NCBI RefSeq assembly: GCF_016862895.1
Contig: NZ_BONV01000011.1
Coordinates: forward strand, 1-64,000
Reading direction: 5' to 3'
Origin: Planotetraspora kaengkrachanensis
GTDB lineage: Bacteria; Actinomycetota; Actinomycetes; Streptosporangiales; Streptosporangiaceae
Length of the DNA stretch: 64,000 nt
The position numbers and the translations under genes are program-made. Below are positions 43,701-52,640 of the stretch, one piece after another; the first letter of the stretch is position 1, and every line of letters starts with the position of its first letter. The notes below the pieces were generated by a model, which was given only the letters and a program-made list of their open reading frames with translations, was not told where the DNA came from and made no database searches.

Positions 43701-44555
43701 TCACCAGGCGCCGAACGCGGCCTCGCCGTTGGCGCTGATGGCGGCGGCCAGGTCACGGACGTCCGCGCCCTTGACCTCGGCCAGGCAGCGGAGGGTCAGC
43801 GGGATGAGGTAGGGGGCGTTCGGCTTGCCCCGGTGAGGCACGGGCGGCAGGTAGGGGGCGTCGGTCTCGACCAGCATGAGCTCAAGGGGCGCGACGCCAG
43901 CCGCCTCCCGCAGGTATCCGGCGTTCTTGTAGGTCACCGGCCCGGAGAAGGACATGAAGTATCCGGCGTCCGAGCAGCGCTTGGCCAGCTCGGCGTCCCC
44001 CGAGAAGCTATGAAAAATCACGACATCAGGAGCGCCTTCTTCGGCGAGAACCCGGAGAACATCGTCATGAGCTTCGCGATCATGGATGACCAGAGCCTTG
44101 CCCGTCCGCTTGGCGATCTCGATGTGCGCGCGGAAGCTCGCCTGCTGCTCGTCGCGGGAGGCCCAGTCGCGGAAGTAGTCGAGACCGGTCTCCCCCACCG
44201 CCCGGACGTGCGGGAGGCGCGCCAGCTCCTCGATCTCACCGAGGACCTCAGGGGTGGACGCGTGGGCCTCGTTGGGGTGGATCGCCACGCCCGCGTAGAC
44301 GTCGTCGTGATCCGCCGCCGTCGCGGCGTTCCAGTGGGAGGACCGCAGGTCGTACCCGACCGTCACAAGCCTGGTGACACCCACGGACCTGGCCTGTTCG
44401 AGGATCGCCCTGACGGAGGCGCCGACTGTCTGAGCCGCCTGGGCCACCGGGTCACCCGAGGACGCCTGCCTCTCGCCGACCATGATGTCGAGATGGCAGT
44501 GGCTGTCGAACACCTCACCCGGCAGGCCTTCGGGCACCGGCGGAATCCCATTCAC
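43701..44555 (-). CDS. tatD: TatD-family metal-dependent deoxyribonuclease
   Basis: Protein of 284 aa. Metal-binding motifs of the TatD TIM barrel are VFDSHCHLDIM (H-x-H, about 16-26), AVGETGLDYFRDWA, VIHDREAHDDVLRVL, IFHSFSGDAEL and VETDAPYLPPVPHRG. It trims DNA 3' ends and is involved in DNA turnover or quality control. The GTG at 44555 is chosen because the nearby ATG is out of frame. In mycobacteria, rpfB lies between tatD and rsmA; here the kinase/FG-GAP copy 2 occupies that position. Confidence 0.92.
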   Translation of the reverse strand: MNGIPPVPEGLPGEVFDSHCHLDIMVGERQASSGDPVAQAAQTVGASVRAILEQARSVGVTRLVTVGYDLRSSHWNAATAADHDDVYAGVAIHPNEAHASTPEVLGEIEELARLPHVRAVGETGLDYFRDWASRDEQQASFRAHIEIAKRTGKALVIHDREAHDDVLRVLAEEGAPDVVIFHSFSGDAELAKRCSDAGYFMSFSGPVTYKNAGYLREAAGVAPLELMLVETDAPYLPPVPHRGKPNAPYLIPLTLRCLAEVKGADVRDLAAAISANGEAAFGAW

Positions 44556-44595
44556 GCCCCCAAACCCTACCCGCCCCCCTCAGCAAACCTTTCGC

Positions 44596-45049
44596 GTGAT
44601 CATGCACAGGCTCGGCGAAGTGCGGCCCGACCAGCCCCAACCCCGTCCGTGATCATGCACACATTCGGAGAAACGTGCGCCCACCTGGACCGCTTCACTT
44701 CGTGATCATGCACTCTTTCGCGGATCGGTAGCCCGATCAGCGGCGACATGGTTCGTGACCATGCAGTCCCGAGTGCCAGATCACGAACAATGTTTCCGCT
44801 GGTCACCGCGCACGTCGACGAGTCCGTGCATGATCACGAAATGAATCCGCGCAGGTCAGACCGGCCGTACGCGAACCCGCGCATGATCACGGACGGGGTT
44901 GGGGCTGGTCAGGTCACACCCTGCCGAACCTGTGCATGATCACACACAAGGCTGGGGCTGGTCAGGCCTGCCACGCCCGAGTCCGTGCATGATCACACAC
45001 AAGGTTGGGGCTGGTCGGGCTTGCCATGCGCGAGTCTGTGCATGATCAC
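44596..45049. repeat. palindromic array of ten 12-base cores at exact 53-base period (copy 2)
   Basis: Four cores GTGATCATGCAC-like start at 44596, 44649, 44702 and 44755. Six cores in the opposite orientation (GTGCATGATCAC-like) start at 44773, 44826, 44879, 44932, 44985 and 45038. Every step within an arm is 53 bases. The arms mirror each other about 44769.5, so 44596-44943 is one large imperfect palindrome, and linkers also match in mirror order: 44608-44648 reversed is nearly the same as 44891-44931 over its first 20 bases. The period is not a multiple of three and no convincing gene lies here. The 504-base gap between tatD and metG is mostly this element. Confidence 0.92.
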
Positions 45050-45059
45050 GAGAGGGGGG

Positions 45060-46841
45060 TCAGGACTCCAGGCGGGACAGTTCTTCGTCGACGACCTTGT
45101 TGTCGAGCTTGGCGAACAGCGGCGTCGGCGGAGCCAGGGGCACCCCGGCCTTGATCGGACGGTGCTCCCACTTGGCCGCCCCGTCGTATTCACCCGTGAT
45201 GACCGGGTACGACGGGCCGCCGTCCTCGTCGACCTCGCGGATCTCCGGCATGCCGGACCACACGCCCTCGCCTCCGAGCATCTCGAAGATCTTGTTCGAC
45301 GAGGTGGGGACGAACGGGGTGAGCAGGGTCTTGACGTCGTCCACGATCTGCAGGGCCACGTGCAGGATCGACCCCTGTCGTCCAGGATCGTCCTTGATCT
45401 TCCACGGCTCCTGCTCGGCGAGGTACTTGTTCGCCTCGCGCACCACGTCGAACGCCTCGGTGACGGCGTTCTTGAACCGCGACCGCTGGAGCTCTCCCCC
45501 GACGGCCGTGAAAGCCGTACGGGACCTTTCCAGCAGTGCGCGGTCGGCGTCGGTCAGGTGGACGGCCTCCGGGATCGCGCCGAAGTTCCTGGCGGCCATG
45601 GAGATCGACCGGTTGACCAGGTTGCCCCAGGCGGCGACCAGTTCGCCGTTGTTGCGGTTGACGAACTCCGACCAGGTGAAGTCGGTGTCCTGGTTCTCCG
45701 GACCGGCGACGGCGATGTAGTAGCGCAGGGCGTCAGCCGAGTAACGCTCGAGGAAGTCGCGGACGTAGATCACGACCTGGCGCGACGAGGAGAACTTCCG
45801 GCCCTCCATGGTCAGGAACTCGCTCGAGACCACCTCGGACGGCAGGGCGAGCTTCCCGAGCGGTCCCGGCGTGCCGCCCCTGGCGCCCTGGCCGTTGTAG
45901 CCGAGGAGCATCGCCGGCCAGATCTCCGAGTGGAAGACGATGTTGTCCTTGCCCATGAAGTAGTAGCCCCGAGCGTCGGGGTTCTGCCACCACTGCCGCC
46001 AGGCGTCCGGGTCTCCGCTGCGCCGCGCCCACTCGATGGACGCCGACAGGTAGCCGATGACCGCGTCGAACCACACGTAGAGCCGCTTGTCCGAACGGTC
46101 GCTCCAGCCGTCCAGCGGGATGGGGACGCCCCAGTCGAGGTCGCGGGTGATCGCCCGCGGCTGGAGGTCGCCGAGCAGGTTGAGCGAGAACTTCAGCACG
46201 TTGGGCCGCCACTCGCCCTGCTTGGACTGCAGGTAGGTGCCCAGCGCGTCGGCGAAGGCCGGCAGGTCCAGCATGAAGTGCTCGGTCTCGACGAACGCCG
46301 GCGTCTCGCCGTTGATCCGCGACCGCGGGTTGATCAGGTCGATCGGGTCGAGCTGGTTGCCGCAGTTGTCGCACTGGTCGCCGCGGGCGCCGTCGTAGCC
46401 GCAGATCGGGCAGGTGCCCTCGATGTACCGGTCCGGCAGGGTACGGCCGGTCGACGGGGAGACCGCCCCCATCGTGGTCTTGGGGAAGATGTAGCCGTTC
46501 TTGTGGAGACCCAGGAAGATCTCCTGCGCCACGGCGTAGTGGTTCTTCGTCGTGGTCCGGGTGAACAGGTCGTAGGACAGGCCCAGCGCGGTGAGGTCCT
46601 CCGCGATGACGCGGTTGTACCGGTCGGCGAGCTGGCGGGCGGTGACGCCCTCGTTGTCGGCCTGCACCTGGATCGGCGTGCCGTGCTCGTCGGTGCCGGA
46701 GACCATCAGCACCTTGTTGCCCGCCATCCGCTGGTAGCGGCTGAAAACGTCGGAGGGCACCCCGAAGCCGGAGACGTGCCCGATGTGACGAGGACCGTTG
46801 GCGTACGGCCAGGCGACGGCGGTCAAGATGTGCTGGGACAT
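45060..46841 (-). CDS. metG: methionyl-tRNA synthetase
   Basis: Protein of 593 aa. Class I signature HIGH at about 19-22 in [18 protein letters not shown]. Four zinc-binding cysteines are in [18 protein letters not shown]. The second signature reads KFSSS (in [12 protein letters not shown]), a variant of KMSKS. FFDAVIGY-type core appears as [13 protein letters not shown]. It charges tRNA-Met with methionine. The ATG at 46841 is the start of similarity; the frame is open further upstream without support. The palindromic repeat array lies just after its stop. Confidence 0.95.
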   Translation of the reverse strand: MSQHILTAVAWPYANGPRHIGHVSGFGVPSDVFSRYQRMAGNKVLMVSGTDEHGTPIQVQADNEGVTARQLADRYNRVIAEDLTALGLSYDLFTRTTTKNHYAVAQEIFLGLHKNGYIFPKTTMGAVSPSTGRTLPDRYIEGTCPICGYDGARGDQCDNCGNQLDPIDLINPRSRINGETPAFVETEHFMLDLPAFADALGTYLQSKQGEWRPNVLKFSLNLLGDLQPRAITRDLDWGVPIPLDGWSDRSDKRLYVWFDAVIGYLSASIEWARRSGDPDAWRQWWQNPDARGYYFMGKDNIVFHSEIWPAMLLGYNGQGARGGTPGPLGKLALPSEVVSSEFLTMEGRKFSSSRQVVIYVRDFLERYSADALRYYIAVAGPENQDTDFTWSEFVNRNNGELVAAWGNLVNRSISMAARNFGAIPEAVHLTDADRALLERSRTAFTAVGGELQRSRFKNAVTEAFDVVREANKYLAEQEPWKIKDDPGRQGSILHVALQIVDDVKTLLTPFVPTSSNKIFEMLGGEGVWSGMPEIREVDEDGGPSYPVITGEYDGAAKWEHRPIKAGVPLAPPTPLFAKLDNKVVDEELSRLES

Positions 46842-46946
46842 GCCCACAAGCCTAGAGCCCTCCCGGCGCGGCCTCACACCGGTTTCCCCGACCATCGGCC
46901 GCAGACCCTCGTACAGCACGGCCCTCAAGCCGCGGCGCGTAGCCTC

Positions 46947-46992
46947 CGTACGGCGTGGCCTCGGACCGTACCCCCGCGTACGGCGTGGCCTC
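46947..46992. repeat. 16-base direct repeat
   Basis: CGTACGGCGTGGCCTC occurs at 46947-46962 and again at 46977-46992, 30 bases apart, the second copy reaching into the end of the downstream glycosyltransferase gene. Confidence 0.8.
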
Positions 46993-48211
46993 AGGCCTCG
47001 GCGTGCGTGCGGCTGAGGGCCTCGGCGGCCTCCTCCGCGGCGGACGCGGCGATGTCGGTCGGCGTCTCGCGGGACCGGCGGATGCCGAGGATACTGATGA
47101 ACAGCGACGCGAAGATCGTCTGGAAGCTCATGATGAACGCGGTCGCGGACGGCACCACCAGGCGCAGCGACTCCGCCGGGATCAGCTCGCCGAAGCCGCG
47201 GCCGCCCCAGTGCACCAGGGACGCCACCAGGCCGCCGAGACCGGCGATGGCCAGCAGGCCGCCGGCGAGCAGGCCCTTCTCCAGCGTGACGATGTCGACG
47301 AGCTTCCTGATCCGCCGGTCCTCCGGCAGGAAGCCCTCCTCCGCGGCGTACACCTTTGTGAACAGCGCGAACAGGACTGCCTGGAACCCGATCACGACGA
47401 TCGCCGACGCGCCGACCAGGGTGTCGACGTCGAAGGCCAGGTTGCCGATGCGGACCGGGCCGAAGGTCAGCGCGGCGCCGGCGAGCAGGCCGAGGGTCAT
47501 CAGCGCGAGCCCCGGGATGAAGAACAGCCAGCGGGGGCTGTACAGCAGCAGGAAGCGCAGGTGGCGCCAGCCGTCACGCCAGGACCGCAGGTGCGGGGGG
47601 CGGGAGCGGCCGTCGGGCGACAGCGTGGTCGGGACCTCGCGGACGTCGAGGCCCTGGAGCGTGGACTTGACGACGACCTCGGAGGCGAACTCCATGCCGC
47701 CGGTCTGCAGGCCCAGCCGCAGGATCGAGTCGCGGCGGAAGCCCCGCAGGCCGCAGTGGAAGTCGCCGATGGCGCTCGGGAAGAACAGCCGCCCGACGAA
47801 CGACAACACCGGGTTGCCCAGGTACCGGTGGAGCGGGGGCATCGCGCCCGGCGCGATGCCGCCCTTGAACCGGTTGCCCATGACGAGCTCCGCGCCGTCA
47901 CGCAGCTGCTCGACGAACGGCATCAGGTTCGTGAAGTCGTAGGAGTCGTCGGCGTCGCCCATGATGACGTACTTGCCGCGGGCGGCCCGGATTCCGCCCA
48001 TGAGGGCGTTGCCGTAGCCCTTCTCCGCAATGTGCACCACGCGGGCCCCGGCATCCCGCGCGAGCTGCTGCGATCCGTCGGTGCTGCCGTTGTCGGCGAT
48101 CACCACCTCGCCGTCTATCCCATGCTCACGCATGCAGGCCACGGCCTTGCGAACGCATGTCTCGACGGTCTCGGCCTCGTTGAGGCACGGCATGACGACG
48201 GTCAGCTCCAC
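46991..48211 (-). CDS. GtrB/dolichyl-phosphate-glycosyltransferase-like GT2 with membrane tail
   Basis: Protein of 406 aa. The N-terminal GT-A domain has [37 protein letters not shown] and [20 protein letters not shown] (D-x-D). From about 240 the chain has four membrane segments. This is the layout of enzymes that make polyprenyl-phosphate-linked sugars for extracytoplasmic glycosyltransferases. AAGGAG seven bases before the GTG at 48211 sets the start. It is divergent from a multi-pass GT-C-type protein at 48307, a likely user of the lipid-linked sugar. Confidence 0.9.
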   Translation of the reverse strand: MELTVVMPCLNEAETVETCVRKAVACMREHGIDGEVVIADNGSTDGSQQLARDAGARVVHIAEKGYGNALMGGIRAARGKYVIMGDADDSYDFTNLMPFVEQLRDGAELVMGNRFKGGIAPGAMPPLHRYLGNPVLSFVGRLFFPSAIGDFHCGLRGFRRDSILRLGLQTGGMEFASEVVVKSTLQGLDVREVPTTLSPDGRSRPPHLRSWRDGWRHLRFLLLYSPRWLFFIPGLALMTLGLLAGAALTFGPVRIGNLAFDVDTLVGASAIVVIGFQAVLFALFTKVYAAEEGFLPEDRRIRKLVDIVTLEKGLLAGGLLAIAGLGGLVASLVHWGGRGFGELIPAESLRLVVPSATAFIMSFQTIFASLFISILGIRRSRETPTDIAASAAEEAAEALSRTHAEA

Positions 48212-48306
48212 GTCGCAACTCCTTGCATATGACGGCAGGACACCATGATGCCCGCTTCCCTCAGGTGCCCGAGTCAAGTCCACAAAAGGGCTGGCATTCT
48301 GTAACC

Positions 48307-49998
48307 ATGGTCGCGGTCGCGGAACCACCGGTTGTGGACGCCTCCCCAGTCACCCGATGGGGGCGTCTTCTCGCTTTTCTGCGCCGACACAGGATATTCG
48401 CCGTCGCGGTCGGTCTGGCGGCACTGCTGCGGATCATCACGATGCTGGGCTTCGGCCCGGCCATGTGGTTCAACGACTCCTACGACTACATCTCGGTGGC
48501 CCTGCGCCCCCGGCCGCATCCGATCCGCCCGGACGGCTACGGGTTCTGGCTCCTGATCCTGCGCCCGCTGCACAGCCTGGCGCTGGTCGCGTTCACCCAG
48601 CACCTGATGGGAATCGCAGCAGGTGTACTGATCTATGCCCTTCTGACCAAGAAATTTGGCATCCCAGGCTGGGGGGCGACGCTCGCCGCGGCGCCGATCC
48701 TGTTCGACGCCTACCAGATCCAGCTCGAGCAGCTGGTCATGTCGGACGCGATGTTCATCCTGCTCGTCGTCGGCGTGATCACGCTGGTCCTGTGGCACCG
48801 GACGATGCCGTGGCGGGTGGGCGCGGTCGTCGGGGTCCTGCTGGCGTTGACGGCCCTGACGCGGAGCATCGGGCTGCCGATCCTCGCTCTGGTCGTCGTC
48901 TATCTGCTGATCAAGCGAACCGGCTGGAAGCCCATCGTCGCCATGATCATCGCCTGCGCCCTGCCCGTCGGGGCGTACATGGGCTGGTTCAAGGCCGTGA
49001 ACGGCCAGTTCGCGATGACCAACAGCGACGGAGTGATCCTTTACATGAGGACCTCGCTGTTCGCGGACTGCCACGAGATGAACCTGGACAAGCGCAAGGA
49101 GCTCGAGCTCGTCCTCCTGTGCATCAACACCCCGCGCGACAAGCGGGAGCCGTCCGCCCAGGCGTATCTGTGGTGGGACAACGAGAACCAGTTGCACGTC
49201 TTCGGCTCGGGCATGAAGTTCACCCCGGAGATCAACGCGAACGCGAGCACCTTCGCGAAGAAGGCGATCCTCTCCCAGCCGGGCGACTATCTCGCGGCCG
49301 TGGCCAAGGACTTCTTCCGCGCGTTCCGCTGGGACCGGCCGCAGTTCCCCGACTACAAGACCTACATGCTGTACGAGTTCAGGAACTCGTTCACCCGGGA
49401 GCTCCCGAAGTGGAGCTCCTACCACAGCACGACCGACAAGGACGCGGAGGCCTACGAGAACGGCCCGGCGGCGACGCGCGTCGTCGCGCCCTGGTCCGAC
49501 ATCATGATCGGCTACCAGAAGGTCGTGCGGCTCCCCGGACTCGTGCTCGGGCTGCTCCTGCTCGTCGGCCTGTACGGCGTGGCCGTGCGATGGCGTCAGC
49601 TCGGCGGGGCCGTCCTGCTGCCCTGGCTCGGCGGGGTCGGCCTGGTCCTGGCCCCGGCCGCGACGGCCGAGTTCGACTACCGCTACCTTCTGCCCGCCGC
49701 GCCGCTGGCCTGCATGGCCGCCGCCATCACCATCGCGGGGCTGCGCGAACGCCGGCGACCGGGCGCGACCGACCCCTCGGAGCCGCAACCCGCCGACCCC
49801 CGGCCCTCAGAGCCGCGACCCGCCGACCCCCGGCCCTCCGACCCGCAAGCCGTCGATCAACAGCACCACGATCAGCGGCCCGCCGGGTCACGACCCGCCG
49901 AACTACAGCACCGCGATCAGCGGCCCGGCAGCGAGGCCGCAGAAGCCACAGAAGTGACACAAGCGACAGAAACGGCGGACGCCGCAGAGCGCCCCTGA
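48307..49998 (+). CDS. multi-pass GT-C-type glycosyltransferase with Pro-rich tail
   Basis: Protein of 563 aa with ten or so membrane segments. An aspartate-containing first outside loop, MWFNDSYDYISVAL at about 55-68, is the place of the catalytic acid in GT-C enzymes. A large outside region at about 235-400 precedes further membrane segments. The last 85 residues are hydrophilic and repetitive, built from RPADPRPSDP-like and QRPAGSRPAEL-like blocks. It would transfer a sugar from a polyprenyl-phosphate donor outside the cell. ATG at 48307 lacks a close ribosome box. It is divergent from the GtrB-like GT2, its probable donor-making partner. Confidence 0.78.
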   Translation: MVAVAEPPVVDASPVTRWGRLLAFLRRHRIFAVAVGLAALLRIITMLGFGPAMWFNDSYDYISVALRPRPHPIRPDGYGFWLLILRPLHSLALVAFTQHLMGIAAGVLIYALLTKKFGIPGWGATLAAAPILFDAYQIQLEQLVMSDAMFILLVVGVITLVLWHRTMPWRVGAVVGVLLALTALTRSIGLPILALVVVYLLIKRTGWKPIVAMIIACALPVGAYMGWFKAVNGQFAMTNSDGVILYMRTSLFADCHEMNLDKRKELELVLLCINTPRDKREPSAQAYLWWDNENQLHVFGSGMKFTPEINANASTFAKKAILSQPGDYLAAVAKDFFRAFRWDRPQFPDYKTYMLYEFRNSFTRELPKWSSYHSTTDKDAEAYENGPAATRVVAPWSDIMIGYQKVVRLPGLVLGLLLLVGLYGVAVRWRQLGGAVLLPWLGGVGLVLAPAATAEFDYRYLLPAAPLACMAAAITIAGLRERRRPGATDPSEPQPADPRPSEPRPADPRPSDPQAVDQQHHDQRPAGSRPAELQHRDQRPGSEAAEATEVTQATETADAAERP

Positions 49999-50015
49999 GC
50001 GCACGGGCTCCGCGC

Positions 50016-50837
50016 TCAGGAGCCGTGGACCGCGTTGTAGAGCTCCCGCTTGGGGATTCCCGCCGACTTCGCGACGTCGACGATCGCCTGCTTGCGCGGC
50101 ACCCCGGTCTCCTCGAGCCTGGCCACCTCTCCGACCAGGTCGTCCATCGCCGGCGGTGCCTCCTCCGCCGGCCGCCCCGCGACCACCACGGTGATCTCGC
50201 CCCTGACCTCGCCGGCCGCCCACTCGGCCAGTTCGGCGAGCGGGCCCCGCCGTACCTCCTCGTAGGTCTTGGTGAGCTCGCGGCAGACGGCGGCCCGCCG
50301 CTCGGGGCCGAACGCCTCCGCCATGGCCTCCAGGGCCGCCCCCAGGCGGTGGGGGGCCTCGAAGAAGACCATCGTGCGCTCCTCACCGGCGAGGGCCGCC
50401 AGCCGTCGCGCCCGTTCGCCGGGCTTGCGCGGCGGGAACCCCTCGAAGCAGAAGCGGTCGCTGGGCAGGCCGGAAACGGCCAGCGCGGTCGTGACGGCCG
50501 AAGGGCCGGGAAGGGCGGTCACCTGCACTCCGGCCTCGACCGCGAGGCTCGTGAGGCGGTATCCGGGGTCGGAGACGCCCGGCATGCCCGCGTCCGTGAT
50601 CACGACGACGGTCTGCCCCGCGAGCAGGGCCTCCAGCAGTTCCTTCGCCCGGCCGGTCTCGTTGGCGTCGTAATAGGACACGACCCTGCCGGCGACGGTC
50701 ACCTCCAGGTCGGCGGCGAGCCGCCGGAACCTGCGCGTGTCCTCCGCCGCGATCACGTCGGCCTCCGCGAGCGCCTCGCGGAGTCTGGGCGAAGCGTCCC
50801 CCAATCGACCGATCGGCGCTCCCGCGAGAATAAGCAC
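50016..50837 (-). CDS. rsmI: 16S rRNA (cytidine1402-2'-O)-methyltransferase
   Basis: Protein of 273 aa of the tetrapyrrole-methylase-like SAM family. LILAGAPIGRLGDASPRLRE opens it; AAEDTRRFRRLAADL, TDAGMPGVSDPGYRL, ALPGPSAVTTALAVSGLPSD and FFEAPHRLG are the RsmI motifs, with RGEITVVVAG near the end. It methylates the ribose of C1402 in 16S rRNA. The GTG at 50837 is divergent from the O-mannosyltransferase gene with 107 bases between, a pairing kept in many actinomycetes. Confidence 0.94.
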   Translation of the reverse strand: MLILAGAPIGRLGDASPRLREALAEADVIAAEDTRRFRRLAADLEVTVAGRVVSYYDANETGRAKELLEALLAGQTVVVITDAGMPGVSDPGYRLTSLAVEAGVQVTALPGPSAVTTALAVSGLPSDRFCFEGFPPRKPGERARRLAALAGEERTMVFFEAPHRLGAALEAMAEAFGPERRAAVCRELTKTYEEVRRGPLAELAEWAAGEVRGEITVVVAGRPAEEAPPAMDDLVGEVARLEETGVPRKQAIVDVAKSAGIPKRELYNAVHGS

Positions 50838-50944
50838 CCGCTCAGCCTATGACTTCCTGAAACGTTCACACGCGAACGGCCAGATGTTCCCAATCAGCGC
50901 GTACGCCATGTTCCGCGCCCACCCTCACCAGTACTCTGTCGCAG

Positions 50945-52555
50945 GTGGCCGTAACCGACTTCCCATACCAGGCGTTCGAGGAGCCGGACCAGGGGCCGAG
51001 TACGGCTTCGCAGGTCTCGCTGCGCGATCGGCTGGTGCCGCCCATGCCCGGGAGCGTGTGGTGGGGCTGGATCGGCCCGATCGTCGTCGCCGTGTTCGGC
51101 GCGGTCCTCCGGTTCACCCGGCTCGGGACCCCGCACTCGGTCGTCTTCGACGAGACGTACTACGCGAAGGACGCGTGGGCGATCGCCAAGTACGGCGTCG
51201 AACGGCAGTTCGTCGACGGTGCGGACAAGCTGATGCTGTCCGGCGACACCGACATCTTCAAGACGTGCCAGGCGGTGGAGCAGTGCGCCAACTACGTGGT
51301 GCACCCGCCGCTCGGCAAGTGGCTCATCGGCCTGGGCGAGCTGATCTTCGGCCTCGACCCGTTCGGCTGGCGTTTCGCCACGGCCCTCATCGGGTCGCTG
51401 TCCATCCTGATCCTCGCCAGGGTGGCGCGGCGCATGACGCGCTCGACCCTGCTGGGCTGCCTCGCCGGCTTCCTGCTGTCCCTGGACGGCCTGCACTTCG
51501 TATTGTCCCGTACGGCACTGCTGGACATCTTCGTGATGTTCTGGGTGCTGACCGGGTTCGCCTGCCTGGTGGTCGACCGTGACCGCATGCGGGAACGCCT
51601 GGCCGTCTGGTACGAATCACGAGAAGACGGCGAGGAGTTCGGCCCGCGCCTCGGCCTTCGTCCCTGGCGGCTGGCCGCCGGGCTCTGCCTGGGCGCGGCG
51701 CTGGCCAGCAAGTGGACCGCGGTCTTCTTCATCATCGGCTTCCTGCTGCTGACGATCTTCTGGGACTTCGGCGCGCGGCGGGCCGTCGGACTTCGCCGGC
51801 CCTATGCCGGGTCGTTCGTCAGGGACGTTCCACTGGCCGCGGGCTGGATGGCCGTGGTGCCCGGCCTGGTCTACATCCTGTCCTTCACCGGCTGGTTCGT
51901 GTCCGACAAGGGCTACGGGCGCGACTGGGCGGAGGCCACCTCCGGCGGCAACCCGTTCTATTTCGTGTACAAGTCCCTGGTCTCGTGGTTCACCTACCAG
52001 TCGCAGGTGCTGGGCTTCCACAAGGGCCTGGACGCCACCCACCCGTACCAGTCGCAGCCCTGGCAGTGGCCGCTCCTGCTGCGACCGGTCGCGTTCTTCT
52101 ACGAGTCGCCGACGAACTGCGGGGCGTCGTCGTGTTCCTGGGCCGTGCTCGGGACGGGGACGCCGGTGATCTGGTTCGGCGCCGTGGCGGCCCTCATCGC
52201 GATGATCGCCTGGTACGTGTCGACCCGTGACTGGCGCGCGGGCGCGGTGCTGCTGGCCTACGCGGCCGGTTGGCTGCCGTGGTTCTACTTCGCCATCTTC
52301 AACCACCGGACGATGTTCCTGTTCTACGCCCTGCCGATGGTTCCGTTCATGGTCCTGGCCATCGTCCTGGCCTGCGGGCTCATGATCGGCCGGGGGGACG
52401 CCAGGCCTGCGCGGCGGGTGGTCGGAACGGTGTTCGCGGGTGGGTTCGTCCTGCTCGCCCTGGTCAACTTCTGGTGGCTCTACCCCATCCTTTCGGCCCA
52501 GATCGTGCCATATGACGTATGGCACGCACGAATGCTCTTCCCGTCGTGGATCTGA
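50945..52555 (+). CDS. pmt: polyprenol-phosphate-mannose:protein O-mannosyltransferase
   Basis: Protein of 536 aa of the GT39/PMT family. The first outside loop has the catalytic DE pair in VVFDETYYAKDAWAIAKYG (about 65-83). Later come HPPLGKWLIGLGE (about 119) and LLGCLAGFLLSLDGLHFVLS. About eleven membrane segments are spread over the chain. It transfers mannose from polyprenyl-phosphate-mannose to Ser/Thr of secreted proteins, usually during Sec export. The Pro/Thr-rich stretch of the FG-GAP protein at 37963 is the kind of sequence such enzymes modify. The start GTG at 50945 has a poor ribosome box. Confidence 0.92.
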   Translation: MAVTDFPYQAFEEPDQGPSTASQVSLRDRLVPPMPGSVWWGWIGPIVVAVFGAVLRFTRLGTPHSVVFDETYYAKDAWAIAKYGVERQFVDGADKLMLSGDTDIFKTCQAVEQCANYVVHPPLGKWLIGLGELIFGLDPFGWRFATALIGSLSILILARVARRMTRSTLLGCLAGFLLSLDGLHFVLSRTALLDIFVMFWVLTGFACLVVDRDRMRERLAVWYESREDGEEFGPRLGLRPWRLAAGLCLGAALASKWTAVFFIIGFLLLTIFWDFGARRAVGLRRPYAGSFVRDVPLAAGWMAVVPGLVYILSFTGWFVSDKGYGRDWAEATSGGNPFYFVYKSLVSWFTYQSQVLGFHKGLDATHPYQSQPWQWPLLLRPVAFFYESPTNCGASSCSWAVLGTGTPVIWFGAVAALIAMIAWYVSTRDWRAGAVLLAYAAGWLPWFYFAIFNHRTMFLFYALPMVPFMVLAIVLACGLMIGRGDARPARRVVGTVFAGGFVLLALVNFWWLYPILSAQIVPYDVWHARMLFPSWI

Positions 52556-52640
52556 CCTTCCGTATCGTTGGTCGCAGGGGTGGTCACCAGTGAGGCATGG
52601 TCGTCGTCAACGATGGGTCGCATACGGCAGACTTCGAGTC

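Noticed and set aside
44596-45049. CRISPR array
   Set aside because: Cores are only 12 bases, linkers are similar to one another, the array inverts in the middle and no cas gene is near.
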